Origin: a virus
IMG/VR virus record: IMGVR_UViG_3300042478_001834
Location: 1 to 29,544 of that record
Reading direction: 5' to 3' (one strand)
Length of the DNA stretch: 29,544 nucleotides
Shown here: in pieces, positions 19,001-25,080 of the stretch
Layout: the number at the start of each line of letters is the position of its first letter
Numbering within the stretch: position 1 is the stretch's first letter
Made by a program: the position numbers and the translations under genes
Notes under the pieces: generated by a model
Told to the model about the DNA's origin: nothing
Database searches by the model: none
The model's input: the letters and a program-made list of their open reading frames with translations, nothing else

Positions 19001-19320
19001 ACATTTATGTCTACTATAAGATACTGTCAAGAAGTGATACACAAACATTTGATTCAGGTAAATGGCAGTTGATGACATTGATTAACAATACCGATTCATT
19101 GTATTCTCAGACAAGAGATGGTACATATGAGTTTGTAGCTGCACCAGGATCTGGTAGTGTGGCACAAAACTATGTAGAGTATATCAGTAATGTAACTGGC
19201 CAGACATATAATAACTTTAGTCAATTTGCAATCAAGATTGTCTTGGCAACATCCGATAAAACGGCTGTACCATTCTTAACTGACATTCGTGCAATTGCTC
19301 TACCATCGGCGTTGACATAA
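13063..19320 (+). CDS. Giant DUF4815-type virion structural protein
   Basis: This 2085-residue protein is the largest in the window. Its N-terminus (FNVDPYFDDFDPNKNFHRIL, then 'FKPGFAVQARELTQSQTILQ') is the hallmark of the DUF4815 family of T4-like aquatic phages. Two further conserved pieces are 'RDSLDFRPSL' near residue 868 and 'FKNGILVDDFSSY' near 1027. A 'YAPVTLSIVGTLNGYPNG' segment near 1560-1580 looks like a carbohydrate-binding or jelly-roll-like beta domain. Two GGxGY repeats occur at about 1864-1872 and 1907-1912. The protein follows gp8 by 12 bases and takes the place where T4 has genes 9 to 12. It is therefore a candidate for the peripheral baseplate or fibre network. The family's function is not established; a role in the baseplate periphery or host binding is inferred. 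Confidence 0.8.
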   Translation: MSLNFNVDPYFDDFDPNKNFHRILFKPGFAVQARELTQSQTILQNQITSFADAIFAQNTPISGGKVTVNQNVYYLKLNATDNSGATISAENFDNGVVRSADGSIVAKVVATVEATTTTAGGVGDPPTLVVSYISGNKFVSGDTVFLNGSNLTGTLITASTGNPATGLSSVASISQGIFYVDGNFVVASEQTIILSKYSSVPSLRVGLNASETIVDSVDDSSLLDPAFNATNYQAPGADRYKISLDLQTRTLGLGDDDNFIELVRLVDGSIVKQVDSTVYSVIDDYFAKRTNDTNGDFIVNDYTLTPKANTINSAKYDMGISKGIAYVRGYRLENSSDVVLTNDRARTESTVTNNPAFVDYGNYFFVNSANGVFDVTTSPQIDFHTVSKDNIVLTNANSYNSTKAATGYIRNLIYSSTSNTSNGAAYIYKAYVYNIQNQTLSANVSQIAPVNANNSYIRLPSTNQFSNVANAYTGVTVSIDTGTSAGDFRTITTYDAAAKVAYVDRPFTTTLANNSVFTLRFDTTDFETMIGSTAGAPYTVTANATIDNSNKVNNVATGDVVLQNPNAPELLFTIGNPFVSYANNSSYTTTQVFRNVSFTVSGGNITAALTFGSAPAATIRFLGTGTLSQDAIAQNFQIIVTNPLSSGLIAGQTLPWGINSRTCSITGSGGTATFTTPTSDLGAFTATIIAKAFVSNGNDTSFVLKAKNLVEGNTTGVNITGTTVLTNTKVDLTNGQVYVLNAGVVAPGQPQKLYITDAKRIVKIIDTKAPGTAATDDMLTNPIYDVTNRFTFDNGQRDSYYDFASITLGVGQPQIDGNLLVILDYYSTTGGDGYYSVMSYLSPVSSSPENYAEIPSYMASSGNYYQLRDSLDFRPSLINAQSSFTIRTSSSGSGAAGAYIPVDLTEYESDYGFYLGRFDKLILSKDRSFEIVQGTPSVNPISPIEPDGSLVIANLYHDPYTAYIPGEEVGVLPSLSIERVKHKRWLMRDISGLESRVNNIEYYTALNLLEKGASSLQIPDGNGLNRFKNGILVDDFSSYAASDTATTDYLVTVNRRIHQMTASQNVQNFPLQSLSLVYNMGQLDSTSANNLGYNISKSSSSNFFTLPYTTANVVTQRIASRVVNLNPFSVSLNSGTVTLSPPMDNWVDTERSPDLLIVDPNLQVYRASDQVNVLQVGDWKTTVATSTDNVISAGRNWRTNQVTTYTTQQQQTVLGYYDKLNSSYVETAGFITDVSILPYIRSQFLFFNTYGLTVNTDVNAYFDGDSVNKYIRKPNILELTNVTGSFKDGDIIGYLAGSNFTPAAKIVSYYHYPNDTTKWRLYVVGDIVGQTFGTGATIQNAQFNAGGQYQTTTASGTILSFTHNSGQIVNANTTTSITLGATASLTNNFYTGNTVYIINGTGIGQSASISAYNGTTKLATLSSTITTANGDIYSIGTMKTNEAGMISGIFAVPGGIFHTGQRTFRIDDSVGGNIESAQTFAEATFYASGLQQTKQGVNYASSIDSAKNTFTQTSERTNITSYTYTTVWDPVAQTFIINKENYPNGCFVDSVKIFFKTKASQYAPVTLSIVGTLNGYPNGETLDNSQVTLTAENINISNNPHYLDPTTYTVFKFPAPVYLESNKLYSLIVKCPSSNEYTIYTAENGDTALASSVKNLPTDSTPATITKINAAPYVGSLFVSQNSQTWTADQNESMMFTIDRCVFSVGTQPTLQFVVPNRLPYRKLTEQDISYYLSPNTINTNISSAANTNVVVDAFNISTSDFVPGSTTLSYSYGATLNSTKTAAPTEGVNPGKFGTPMYDDIYLNDGLGERVLVANSNTSFSLYAVMSTVDDAVSPIISDDGLGVYTIGWNINNLELSNSIITVANGGSGYNVNTTSVTVTSANGFGSGATATANVVGGVIRNIYITNGGSGYATTPTITVADANSSPGTGATITVGGETSSSGGNGIARYITKKVILDQGFDSGDLRVYFTAYRPVNTNIYVYYKILSRSDTQTFDSGKWQLMTLINNTDSLYSQTRDGTYEFVAAPGSGSVAQNYVEYISNVTGQTYNNFSQFAIKIVLATSDKTAVPFLTDIRAIALPSALT

Positions 19321-19321
19321 T

Positions 19322-19543
19322 ATGACTATCGTAAAAGTAGAAGGCACAACTTTTGTAAGGGACACAAAAACAATGGCTCTTATTAATACCGATATTTCTG
19401 GTCTTGAAGAATATAAGTTTAAGTCTAAATTATTAAACAGTCAAAAACAAGAAATAAATACTATTAAAAATGAAATCAATGAAGTAAAAGACGATGTTAA
19501 AATTATCAAAGAACTTTTACTTAAATTGTCAGGAAATCAATAA
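19322..19543 (+). CDS. Small coiled-coil protein of unknown function
   Basis: This 73-residue protein begins 1 base after the giant protein and ends on the TAATG overlap with the fibre gene. The N-terminal half (VKVEGTTFVRDTKTMALINT) is a pattern I have seen in short proteins next to structural genes of T4-like phages. Residues about 36-70 form a likely coiled coil (KQEINTIKNEINEVKDDVKI). No membrane segment or signal is visible. It may be a small virion linker or a chaperone for the flanking large proteins. The function is not known. The tight coupling on both sides makes a real gene likely. Confidence 0.75.
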   Translation: MTIVKVEGTTFVRDTKTMALINTDISGLEEYKFKSKLLNSQKQEINTIKNEINEVKDDVKIIKELLLKLSGNQ

Positions 19544-21351
19544 TGGCCAATACAATACCAATTCTTAGTTTCACCAACACATTTGGTGATTTACTCACAC
19601 AACAAAACCGTCAAGCGGTTGAGTTAAACAATTTAGCTGCAAACAATTATACTAAAGATTCTGGTACATTGTTCTTAGATGGATCCGGTACAGGTTTATC
19701 TGTAACGGCTGCAGCATTGTTAGGTTCTGGTGTTGTTTCGGGTACATTATCTGTGGGCGGAAGTGTATCAGCTGTGTCAAATGTGTTTATTAATGGCACC
19801 GGTAATGGACTAGAGGTTGCCAATAACGCACTAATCCGTGGTGACTTAGTTACAAATCAAATTACAGCTAACACATTAATCAGAGCAAACACATTTAATG
19901 CTGCTGGTAATGTTTATGCTAGAGATATATCTGCAAATAATATCGTAAGAACAACAACACTTAATGCTTCGGGTAATGCTTTTGTAAACACACTACAATC
20001 CAATGGCGCAATTTCTGGAGCTGCAGCAAATATTGTTGGTAGAATTATTACCAATTCTTTGATTTCAAACACTACGATTACAGGTTCAACGTTATTAATT
20101 TCAAATGATGCTACGGTTAGTGGTCAGTTAGCTGTTGGTGGTAATTTTATTATTGTAGGAACAACGGTGTATAACACCAATAGTTTCACTATTAATGCAA
20201 ATAGTTCTGTTGGTTTAAATAGCACCTTTGCAGTCAATCGTGGTACTTCTGGTGCTAATGCAGTAATTCGTTGGAATGAAACCAACAAATATTTTGACAT
20301 GAATGATGTTGATAATGGTTTATTTTATCGTGTATTAACCGATGAATATTTAAGTGACTCAACAAATCTTGCAAGTTCATCAAACGTGGCCACATCTTTG
20401 GCTGTTAATTATTTACAGAATGTTAACAACACTCAGAATACTCAAATATCTGGTATTCAAGGTGTAGACTCAACACAAAATACACAAATTGGTGTTATTC
20501 AAGGTGTTGACTTAGCACAAAACACCAGAATGTCTATCATTGAAGGTGTTGATGCTACTCAAAATACACGCCTGAATTCTATCGAGACCATTAACAGTAA
20601 TCAAAATACCACGATTACACAAGTCAATCAGTTTGCTGGTGGTGCTTATGCAACGGCAAACGGTGCTAATGGTCTGGCTGCCGGTGCTTTCAATACAGCC
20701 AACAACCGTGTTAGTTCTGTATCAGGTACCTCGGGTCGTATCACATCTACTGGTGGTTTAACACCAGTCCTTGATTTGACCACGGCAGGACCTGGTGCCA
20801 CATCAGCAACCAATTCCTCACTAACAATTGATGCCTATGGTCGTGTAACTGCTCTCAGTTCTGGCACTGCACCAGTTACCTCGATTACAGGCACAGCGAG
20901 TCAAATTACTGTATCAGGTACCACGACACCAACATTATCTTTACCACAAAATATCGCAACGGGTTCTTCTGTCCAGTTCGGTTCGTTTGGTGTAGGTACA
21001 GCGGCCTCTGGCACAACAGGTGAGATTCGTGCAACCAATAACATCACCGCATACTATTCGGATGATAGATTAAAAACCAAATTAGGTAACATCCAGAATG
21101 CTTTAGAAAAAATTATGTCACTCAACGGATTCTACCATGAAGCCAATGAAACCGCACAGGCATTAGGATATAAACCTGTTCGTGAAGTTGGTGTTTCTGC
21201 ACAAGAAGTCAATGCTGTTTTACCTGAAGTGGTGGCACCAGCACCAATCGACCCACAGTATATGACTGTTCGATATGAGAGAATGATTCCGTTGTTAATT
21301 GAAGCAATCAAAGAGTTAAAAGCTGAGATTGACTCAATTAAGAAAAATTGA
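19543..21351 (+). CDS. Tail fibre with C-terminal S74 self-cleaving chaperone domain
   Basis: In this 602-residue protein, residues 60-190 are N-rich beta repeats (GNVYARDISANNIVRTTTLN type). About 192-272 is a fibre module (VSGQLAVGGNFIIVGTTVYN, then an NRG...WNE pattern) shared with the proteins at 22288 and 26266. Residues 294-363 are five exact 14-residue units with a QNT core. The last 97 residues are an intramolecular chaperone of the S74 type. It starts at S506 in 'SDDRLKT' with K511 five residues on, the spacing of the Ser-Lys dyad in endosialidase-type chaperones. It ends in a helix (MIPLLIEAIKELKAEIDSIK). The domain should aid trimer folding and then be cut off at S506. The start overlaps the preceding stop. 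The target receptor is unknown. Confidence 0.85.
   Translation: MANTIPILSFTNTFGDLLTQQNRQAVELNNLAANNYTKDSGTLFLDGSGTGLSVTAAALLGSGVVSGTLSVGGSVSAVSNVFINGTGNGLEVANNALIRGDLVTNQITANTLIRANTFNAAGNVYARDISANNIVRTTTLNASGNAFVNTLQSNGAISGAAANIVGRIITNSLISNTTITGSTLLISNDATVSGQLAVGGNFIIVGTTVYNTNSFTINANSSVGLNSTFAVNRGTSGANAVIRWNETNKYFDMNDVDNGLFYRVLTDEYLSDSTNLASSSNVATSLAVNYLQNVNNTQNTQISGIQGVDSTQNTQIGVIQGVDLAQNTRMSIIEGVDATQNTRLNSIETINSNQNTTITQVNQFAGGAYATANGANGLAAGAFNTANNRVSSVSGTSGRITSTGGLTPVLDLTTAGPGATSATNSSLTIDAYGRVTALSSGTAPVTSITGTASQITVSGTTTPTLSLPQNIATGSSVQFGSFGVGTAASGTTGEIRATNNITAYYSDDRLKTKLGNIQNALEKIMSLNGFYHEANETAQALGYKPVREVGVSAQEVNAVLPEVVAPAPIDPQYMTVRYERMIPLLIEAIKELKAEIDSIKKN
20422..20631 (+). repeat. Five tandem 42-base units coding for QNT coiled-coil-like repeats
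   Basis: Residues 294-363 of the S74 fibre divide into five 14-residue units: VNNTQNTQISGIQG, VDSTQNTQIGVIQG, VDLAQNTRMSIIEG, VDATQNTRLNSIET and INSNQNTTITQVNQ. The unit has a fixed QNT at positions 5-7 and hydrophobic residues at 1, 9 and 12. The bases differ more than the residues, so selection keeps the protein pattern. Confidence 0.85.
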
Positions 21352-21361
21352 TTTCCTGTGG

Positions 21362-21416
21362 TTCCGGCTTAAAAATTTTTTGACTGGTTTCAAAAGTCCA
21401 AAAAGTCAATTTACTT
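21362..21416 (+). repeat. Recurring intergenic element, copy 2
   Basis: TTCCGGCTTAAAAATTTTTT here matches copy 1 (4545-4564) at 18 of 20 bases. The shared TTTCAA, AAAAAG and AATTTACTT segments follow in the same order with near-equal spacing. A GACT...AGTC stem brackets the TTTCAA core, replacing the GCAT...ATGC stem of copy 1. The element lies between a stop codon and a promoter-like region in both places. Confidence 0.6.
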
Positions 21417-21420
21417 TTGC

Positions 21421-21443
21421 ATTAAATAGGTATTGACTAAATA
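21421..21443 (+). promoter_or_regulatory. Degenerate late-promoter-like octamers before 21473
   Basis: ATTAAATA (21421-21428) and ACTAAATA (21436-21443) each match the T4-type late octamer TATAAATA at 6 of 8 bases. They stand 29 to 44 bases before the start codon, which would leave room for a leader with the AGGA site. They overlap the hairpin at 21427-21447. The match is weak and the background is AT-rich. Confidence 0.25.
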
Positions 21444-21447
21444 CCTA
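21427..21447 (+). other. Perfect 8-bp inverted repeat (hairpin) in the leader region
   Basis: TAGGTATT (21427-21434) and AATACCTA (21440-21447) are exact reverse complements around a five-base loop GACTA. There is no T tract behind it, so it is not a classical terminator. It could be a protein-binding operator, an mRNA-stabilising 5' hairpin or a processing site. Confidence 0.55.
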
Positions 21448-21472
21448 AGAAATATTATATACAGGATATAAG

Positions 21473-21814
21473 ATGGCTGCAGCATATCAAGAGTTATTTT
21501 TAGAACAAGGAACCACATTTACCACTAATATTACATTAGATGATATTGATGGCGTTCCTTTTGATTTAACTGGTGCAACCGCTAAAAGTCAAATTCGTAA
21601 ATCGTATTATTCTGCCAATACAACCGCAGAGTTCATTGTTATTATACCAACACCAACAGATGGTAACATTAATTTAATATTAAACGCAAACACGACATCG
21701 AATATTGCAGCTGGTCGTTATGTATATGACGTGGCAATTAAAGACACCGCAAACACCGTGACTAGAGTATTAGAAGGAATCGTGAATGTTATTCCTCAAG
21801 TCACCAAGTTTTAA
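21473..21814 (+). CDS. Small Ig-like/beta virion protein, BppU-N-like
   Basis: This 113-residue protein has the pattern 'FLEQGTTFTTNITLDDIDGVPFDLTGATAKSQIRKSY', then a 'GNINLILNANTT' strand and 'AAGRYVYDVAIKD', ending 'VLEGIVNVIPQVTKF'. This layout ('qG.tf...i.l.d.dG.p.DLTGaTa...iR' followed by 'GrYvYDv') is common in small phage structural proteins. It recalls the N-terminal domain of baseplate upper proteins (BppU_N type). It is preceded by an AGGA site six bases upstream. It leads a run of small genes ahead of the fibres and may be a connector or decoration protein. The family label is tentative; a beta-sandwich virion protein is likely. Confidence 0.68.
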   Translation: MAAAYQELFLEQGTTFTTNITLDDIDGVPFDLTGATAKSQIRKSYYSANTTAEFIVIIPTPTDGNINLILNANTTSNIAAGRYVYDVAIKDTANTVTRVLEGIVNVIPQVTKF

Positions 21815-21823
21815 GGAACTGCC

Positions 21824-22048
21824 ATGCCAGGACAAGTAATCGGAACAGTCAATGTTCAAGTTAATCAACAACAAGGTGGTACAGTTCGTCAATTAAATTA
21901 TGGTGTTAAAACCATTAAAAATTCAACGGACTTATCAATGACAGGGGCTCAAGATAGAGATGTTATTGTATATCAAGCAAATACAAATAGTTTTGTAATA
22001 CAATCAGTTGCAGATTTAAACCCAGACTTAGACGCAGGATTTTTCTAA
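21824..22048 (+). CDS. Small virion-associated protein of unknown function
   Basis: This 74-residue protein starts 9 bases after the previous stop, with a GGA upstream, and its stop codon touches the ATG of the next gene. The sequence (GTVNVQVNQQQGGTVRQLNY) continues to 'DVIVYQANTNSFVIQSVADLNPDLDAGFF'. The last part, 'VxQxxxNSFVIQ', resembles short segments found in phage fibre proteins ('lvyd..t..fv'). The C-terminal GFF end is short and hydrophobic. I do not know a function. Position and coupling to the anchor-module gene behind it suggest a connector of the fibre network. Confidence 0.65.
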   Translation: MPGQVIGTVNVQVNQQQGGTVRQLNYGVKTIKNSTDLSMTGAQDRDVIVYQANTNSFVIQSVADLNPDLDAGFF

Positions 22049-22249
22049 ATGGCCAATACAACCATACAAATTCTTCGGTCATATGCAAATACTAGACCAA
22101 CAACACTGGATGATGGTGAGTTAGCGTATTCGTTTGCTTCAAATACGTTGTTTATTGGCAGTAGAGATAGTCAAATAGTAGAAATAGGCGGTCCAAATTA
22201 CATCGCCAACGTTACCATAAATGTGGTTGACGGTGGTACATTTACATAA
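22049..22249 (+). CDS. Orphan N-terminal fibre module (66 residues)
   Basis: The whole protein equals the N-terminal module of the large fibre that follows at 22288. Both share 'MANT.I.I.RS', then 'RP..L..GELAYS.ASNT.FIGS' and a 'V..GG..Y' end; about half of the first 54 residues are identical by eye. Similar N-termini open the proteins at 25081, 26266 and 27685, and resemble the N-terminal domain of phage tropism-determinant (Mtd-type) proteins. After the module the frame stops, so there is no fibre shaft. It may be a capped or competing subunit, a connector, or the relic of a gene duplication. The ATG follows the preceding stop codon directly. Confidence 0.72.
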   Translation: MANTTIQILRSYANTRPTTLDDGELAYSFASNTLFIGSRDSQIVEIGGPNYIANVTINVVDGGTFT

Positions 22250-22252
22250 ATA
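22245..22252 (+). promoter_or_regulatory. Late-promoter-like octamer CATAAATA before the 732-residue fibre gene
   Basis: CATAAATA overlaps the stop codon of the upstream gene and matches TATAAATA at 7 of 8 bases. It lies 35 bases before the ATG at 22288, similar to the 28 and 30 bases seen for the perfect octamers at 26230 and 27647. The equal placement makes a real late promoter plausible. Confidence 0.5.
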
Positions 22253-22287
22253 AAAAAGTGGTAAAATAATAATAAAAGAGAGAAAAA

Positions 22288-24486
22288 ATGGCCAATACTA
22301 ATATTTTAATCAAACGTTCCAGTTCAATTGGAAGACCAGGTTCATTACTTGCTGGTGAATTGGCGTATTCTTATGCCTCAAACACAATATTCATTGGTTC
22401 ACCTACAGGCAACGGTGTTGTCAATGTTGGTGGTCAATACTACACTTCTCAGGTCGATAATGCGACCGATGCAGCTACCGGATCAACACTAGTTAAACGA
22501 GATGCAACAGGTAATGCATCATTTAATTTCATTACTGCAAATATTATTGGTACTATCCAAGGTACTGCAAATTCTGCTCTTCAATTAGAGAATTCTAGAA
22601 ACTTCTCAATTAGTGGTGGTGATATCACCGCTTCAGCCGTTGGTTTTAATGGTACTGCTGATGTAACTCTCAATACTTCTCTTAATGCGGTTCCTGGCCT
22701 TGGTGCTGGTACATACGGTTCCACAACAGAAATTCCAGTTATTCAGGTGGCCGCAAACGGCCGTGTAATGAATGTTACAACCGCAGCAATTTCTACATCA
22801 TTTACTGTTGCAGCCGATTCTGGTGCATCACAAACCGTTTCTGGTGGCGACACACTAACACTCGTTGGTGGTGCCGGTATTACTTCTACTGCAAGTGCAA
22901 CCGACACAGTAACTTTTGATGTTGATGACACAGTTGTTCGTGCCAATGCCTTTACTGGTGGCACACAAACAATCAACACCAACTTAACGATTGGTGCAAA
23001 TAATGACTTAACTGTTACCGGTAATTTAATTGTATTTGGTAATACCTCAACATTAAATATTGTACAATTTGAAATTCAAGATCCATTACTCCTTTTAGGT
23101 GTTGGTAATTATTTCTCCGACACATTTGATATTGGTTTTGCTTCACACTACAATGATGGTTCTAATGCTCACACAGGTTTGATTCGTGATTCCAGCACAA
23201 AAGAATATCATTTCTTCCAAGGTTATACTGGTGAACTTGATGCAAACAACAACATCAACCTAAGTGACCCATCATATCGTGAAGCCAATGTTACTGCAGC
23301 ATATTTCAAAGGCAACACAATTGGCGATACAGTTCAAGCCAATACAATATATGTTGCAAACCGTATTTTTGGTGACACAACCAACAACACACTCTTATTA
23401 GCACCAAGTGTCAATTATGGTCCAGGTGTCAATGACCAATACATCATTCTTGATCCAACAGCAAACGGGCATATTCATGTTCGTGCTGGAGGTACAATTG
23501 ATGCCTCTAGTGCTGAATTGTATTTGGGTGGTGAACAAACTAATGTTCAAGTAAGCGATGGTGCAAAAGAAGTATACATTCGTGCAAACAATGCTCATGT
23601 TTGGACATTTGGAAATGATGGTACATTAGAAGCAGCAGGCAAAATTCTAGCGGCACAAGGTGCTAATACTGCTGGTGGTTATTCATTTAGTGGTACAGAA
23701 GGCGACAACGATTCTGGTATGTTCAGTAATGCAGATGGTAATGTCCATTTCTATGCAGACAGCACAGACGTTGCTTACTTCACACCAGCCGAATTTGTAA
23801 TTAGTAGACCAGCATATCTGACTACAATTACTGCAAACACATTAGCACTCAACAATGCACTTACAGTACCAAATGGTGGTACAGGTGTAACCTCGTTTAC
23901 ATCAGGTCAAATTGTCATCGGTTCTGGTGTAAATGGACTGACACAGATTGCTAACTCATCTGTTGCTATTGGTCAAACCTTTGGTTCAGCATCTTCTGTT
24001 GCTGCCTTTGAAACGGATGTATATGGTCGTGTTGTTGCAGTATCAAACACTTCTATTGCAATCTCTACCTCACAAATTACTTCTGGTACATTAGGATATG
24101 ACCGTGGAGGTACAGGATCAACAAGTTATACAACTGGTGGATTGTTAATTGCTGGTGCCTCTGGCTTGCAATCACTCAGCAATACAACATATACTCAAAC
24201 AGGCACACTTACTTCCAATAATACAATCACAAGCATTACTGTTGATGCATACGGAAGGTTTACTGCTGCTACTGTGGCTGCGATTGGTGGACTGACAGTT
24301 GGCCAAGGCGGTACAGGTCTATCCACAATCACACAAAACGGCATCACATATGGTAATGGAACCGGTGCAGTTGGTGTAACTGCGGCTGCAGGTGGTGCAG
24401 ACCAAACCTGGTCCAATCAGATATTAACCGTTACTAATGCTGGTGTTCCTGTATGGACAACGGCTTTAGATGGAGGCCAGTTTTAA
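22288..24486 (+). CDS. Tail fibre protein with shared N-terminal module and GGTG repeats
   Basis: In this 732-residue protein, residues 1-55 are the N-terminal module shared with 22049. A 'DAATGSTLVKRDATGNASFN' stretch follows, common in phage fibre N-terminal regions. About residues 243-312 form the module 'LTVTGNLIVFGNTSTLNIVQ' plus 'EIQDPLLLLGVGN', which also occurs in altered form at 19543 and 26266. Residues about 435-510 include 'GKILAAQGANTAGGYSFSGT' and 'SGMFSNADGNVHFYADS'. From about 530 to the end there are three 'GGTG' units (VPNGGTGVTSFTSGQIVIGS, 'DRGGTGSTSYTTGGLLIAGA', 'VGQGGTGLSTITQNGITYGN'). No S74 domain is present. It is probably a trimeric host-range fibre; its receptor is unknown. 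Confidence 0.82.
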   Translation: MANTNILIKRSSSIGRPGSLLAGELAYSYASNTIFIGSPTGNGVVNVGGQYYTSQVDNATDAATGSTLVKRDATGNASFNFITANIIGTIQGTANSALQLENSRNFSISGGDITASAVGFNGTADVTLNTSLNAVPGLGAGTYGSTTEIPVIQVAANGRVMNVTTAAISTSFTVAADSGASQTVSGGDTLTLVGGAGITSTASATDTVTFDVDDTVVRANAFTGGTQTINTNLTIGANNDLTVTGNLIVFGNTSTLNIVQFEIQDPLLLLGVGNYFSDTFDIGFASHYNDGSNAHTGLIRDSSTKEYHFFQGYTGELDANNNINLSDPSYREANVTAAYFKGNTIGDTVQANTIYVANRIFGDTTNNTLLLAPSVNYGPGVNDQYIILDPTANGHIHVRAGGTIDASSAELYLGGEQTNVQVSDGAKEVYIRANNAHVWTFGNDGTLEAAGKILAAQGANTAGGYSFSGTEGDNDSGMFSNADGNVHFYADSTDVAYFTPAEFVISRPAYLTTITANTLALNNALTVPNGGTGVTSFTSGQIVIGSGVNGLTQIANSSVAIGQTFGSASSVAAFETDVYGRVVAVSNTSIAISTSQITSGTLGYDRGGTGSTSYTTGGLLIAGASGLQSLSNTTYTQTGTLTSNNTITSITVDAYGRFTAATVAAIGGLTVGQGGTGLSTITQNGITYGNGTGAVGVTAAAGGADQTWSNQILTVTNAGVPVWTTALDGGQF

Positions 24487-24524
24487 TTCGTGACTATATA
24501 ATTTTTTTATGATAGGAGTTTGAA

Positions 24525-25076
24525 ATGGATAACAACAAGTATTTAAATTATTATGTAGAGATATTAACTAGTACAATGACTGATGCAGTTATCAGAAACA
24601 TATCTCTACAAGCTAATGCAAGAGTTACTGAAGATGTTATTAATGAGCAAGTAAAAAGAATTGAAGAATTAAAAAGTAATTTAGAATCAATTAAAACTGA
24701 TAAAAATCAAGAAATTGAATCTAAAATTAATAATCTTGAAAGCGCTGTCAAAGGACATTTAGATACCATTAATCATTTAAATGTTCAAATGGCAGAGTTG
24801 AATAGGATGAAAACTGAATATGAAAATGTTAAACACCAAGTTCAACATGTTAATGTTTTTCGTGATGAATTAAATAAAGAACGAGAAGAACACCAAAAAA
24901 CTCGTACAAATTTTGAAAATCAAATTAAAGAATTAACTAATCAAATTGAATATTTACAATTAACTCCTGCCAAGCGTAAGAAATTAGAAGAAGAAAATAA
25001 AGTTTTGGAAGTACTGAAAGAGTCGTCTGTTTTACCTATTAATGATGATACAACAAAGGATGGCGGAAGTTTTTAA
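24525..25076 (+). CDS. K/E-rich coiled-coil protein, possible fibre-assembly or structural accessory factor
   Basis: This 183-residue protein has the best ribosome-binding site of the window (AGGAG at 24514-24518, six bases before the ATG). The N-terminus (DNNKYLNYYVEILTSTMTDA, then 'VIRNISLQANARVTEDVI') is a conserved head I recall from uncharacterised T4-like aquatic phage proteins. Residues about 40-165 form a long charged coiled coil (IEELKSNLESIKTDKNQEIE and on). The tail after 165 is short and polar. Its composition (K, E, Q, I) differs sharply from the N/T/A-rich fibre proteins on both sides. A chaperone or linker for fibre trimers is possible, by analogy with small assembly factors near T4 fibre genes. 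No homology to gp57A or gp38 is visible. The function remains open. Confidence 0.75.
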   Translation: MDNNKYLNYYVEILTSTMTDAVIRNISLQANARVTEDVINEQVKRIEELKSNLESIKTDKNQEIESKINNLESAVKGHLDTINHLNVQMAELNRMKTEYENVKHQVQHVNVFRDELNKEREEHQKTRTNFENQIKELTNQIEYLQLTPAKRKKLEEENKVLEVLKESSVLPINDDTTKDGGSF

Positions 25077-25080
25077 GTAA

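Larger units (their letters stand above)
21352..21472. other. 121-base intergenic regulatory gap before the second fibre block
   Basis: This is the longest gap in the window. It holds copy 2 of the recurring intergenic element (21362-21416), a perfect 8-base-pair hairpin (21427-21447), TAAATA-type octamers that resemble degenerate late promoters, and an AGGA ribosome-binding site at 21463-21466, six bases before the ATG at 21473. It looks like the start of a new transcription unit after the S74 fibre. No gene is seen in it. Confidence 0.6.

Noticed and set aside
24497-24502. TATAAT as a host-type -10 box before the coiled-coil gene
   Set aside because: No matching -35 box lies about 17 bases upstream, and the gap is AT-rich, so a chance match is likely.
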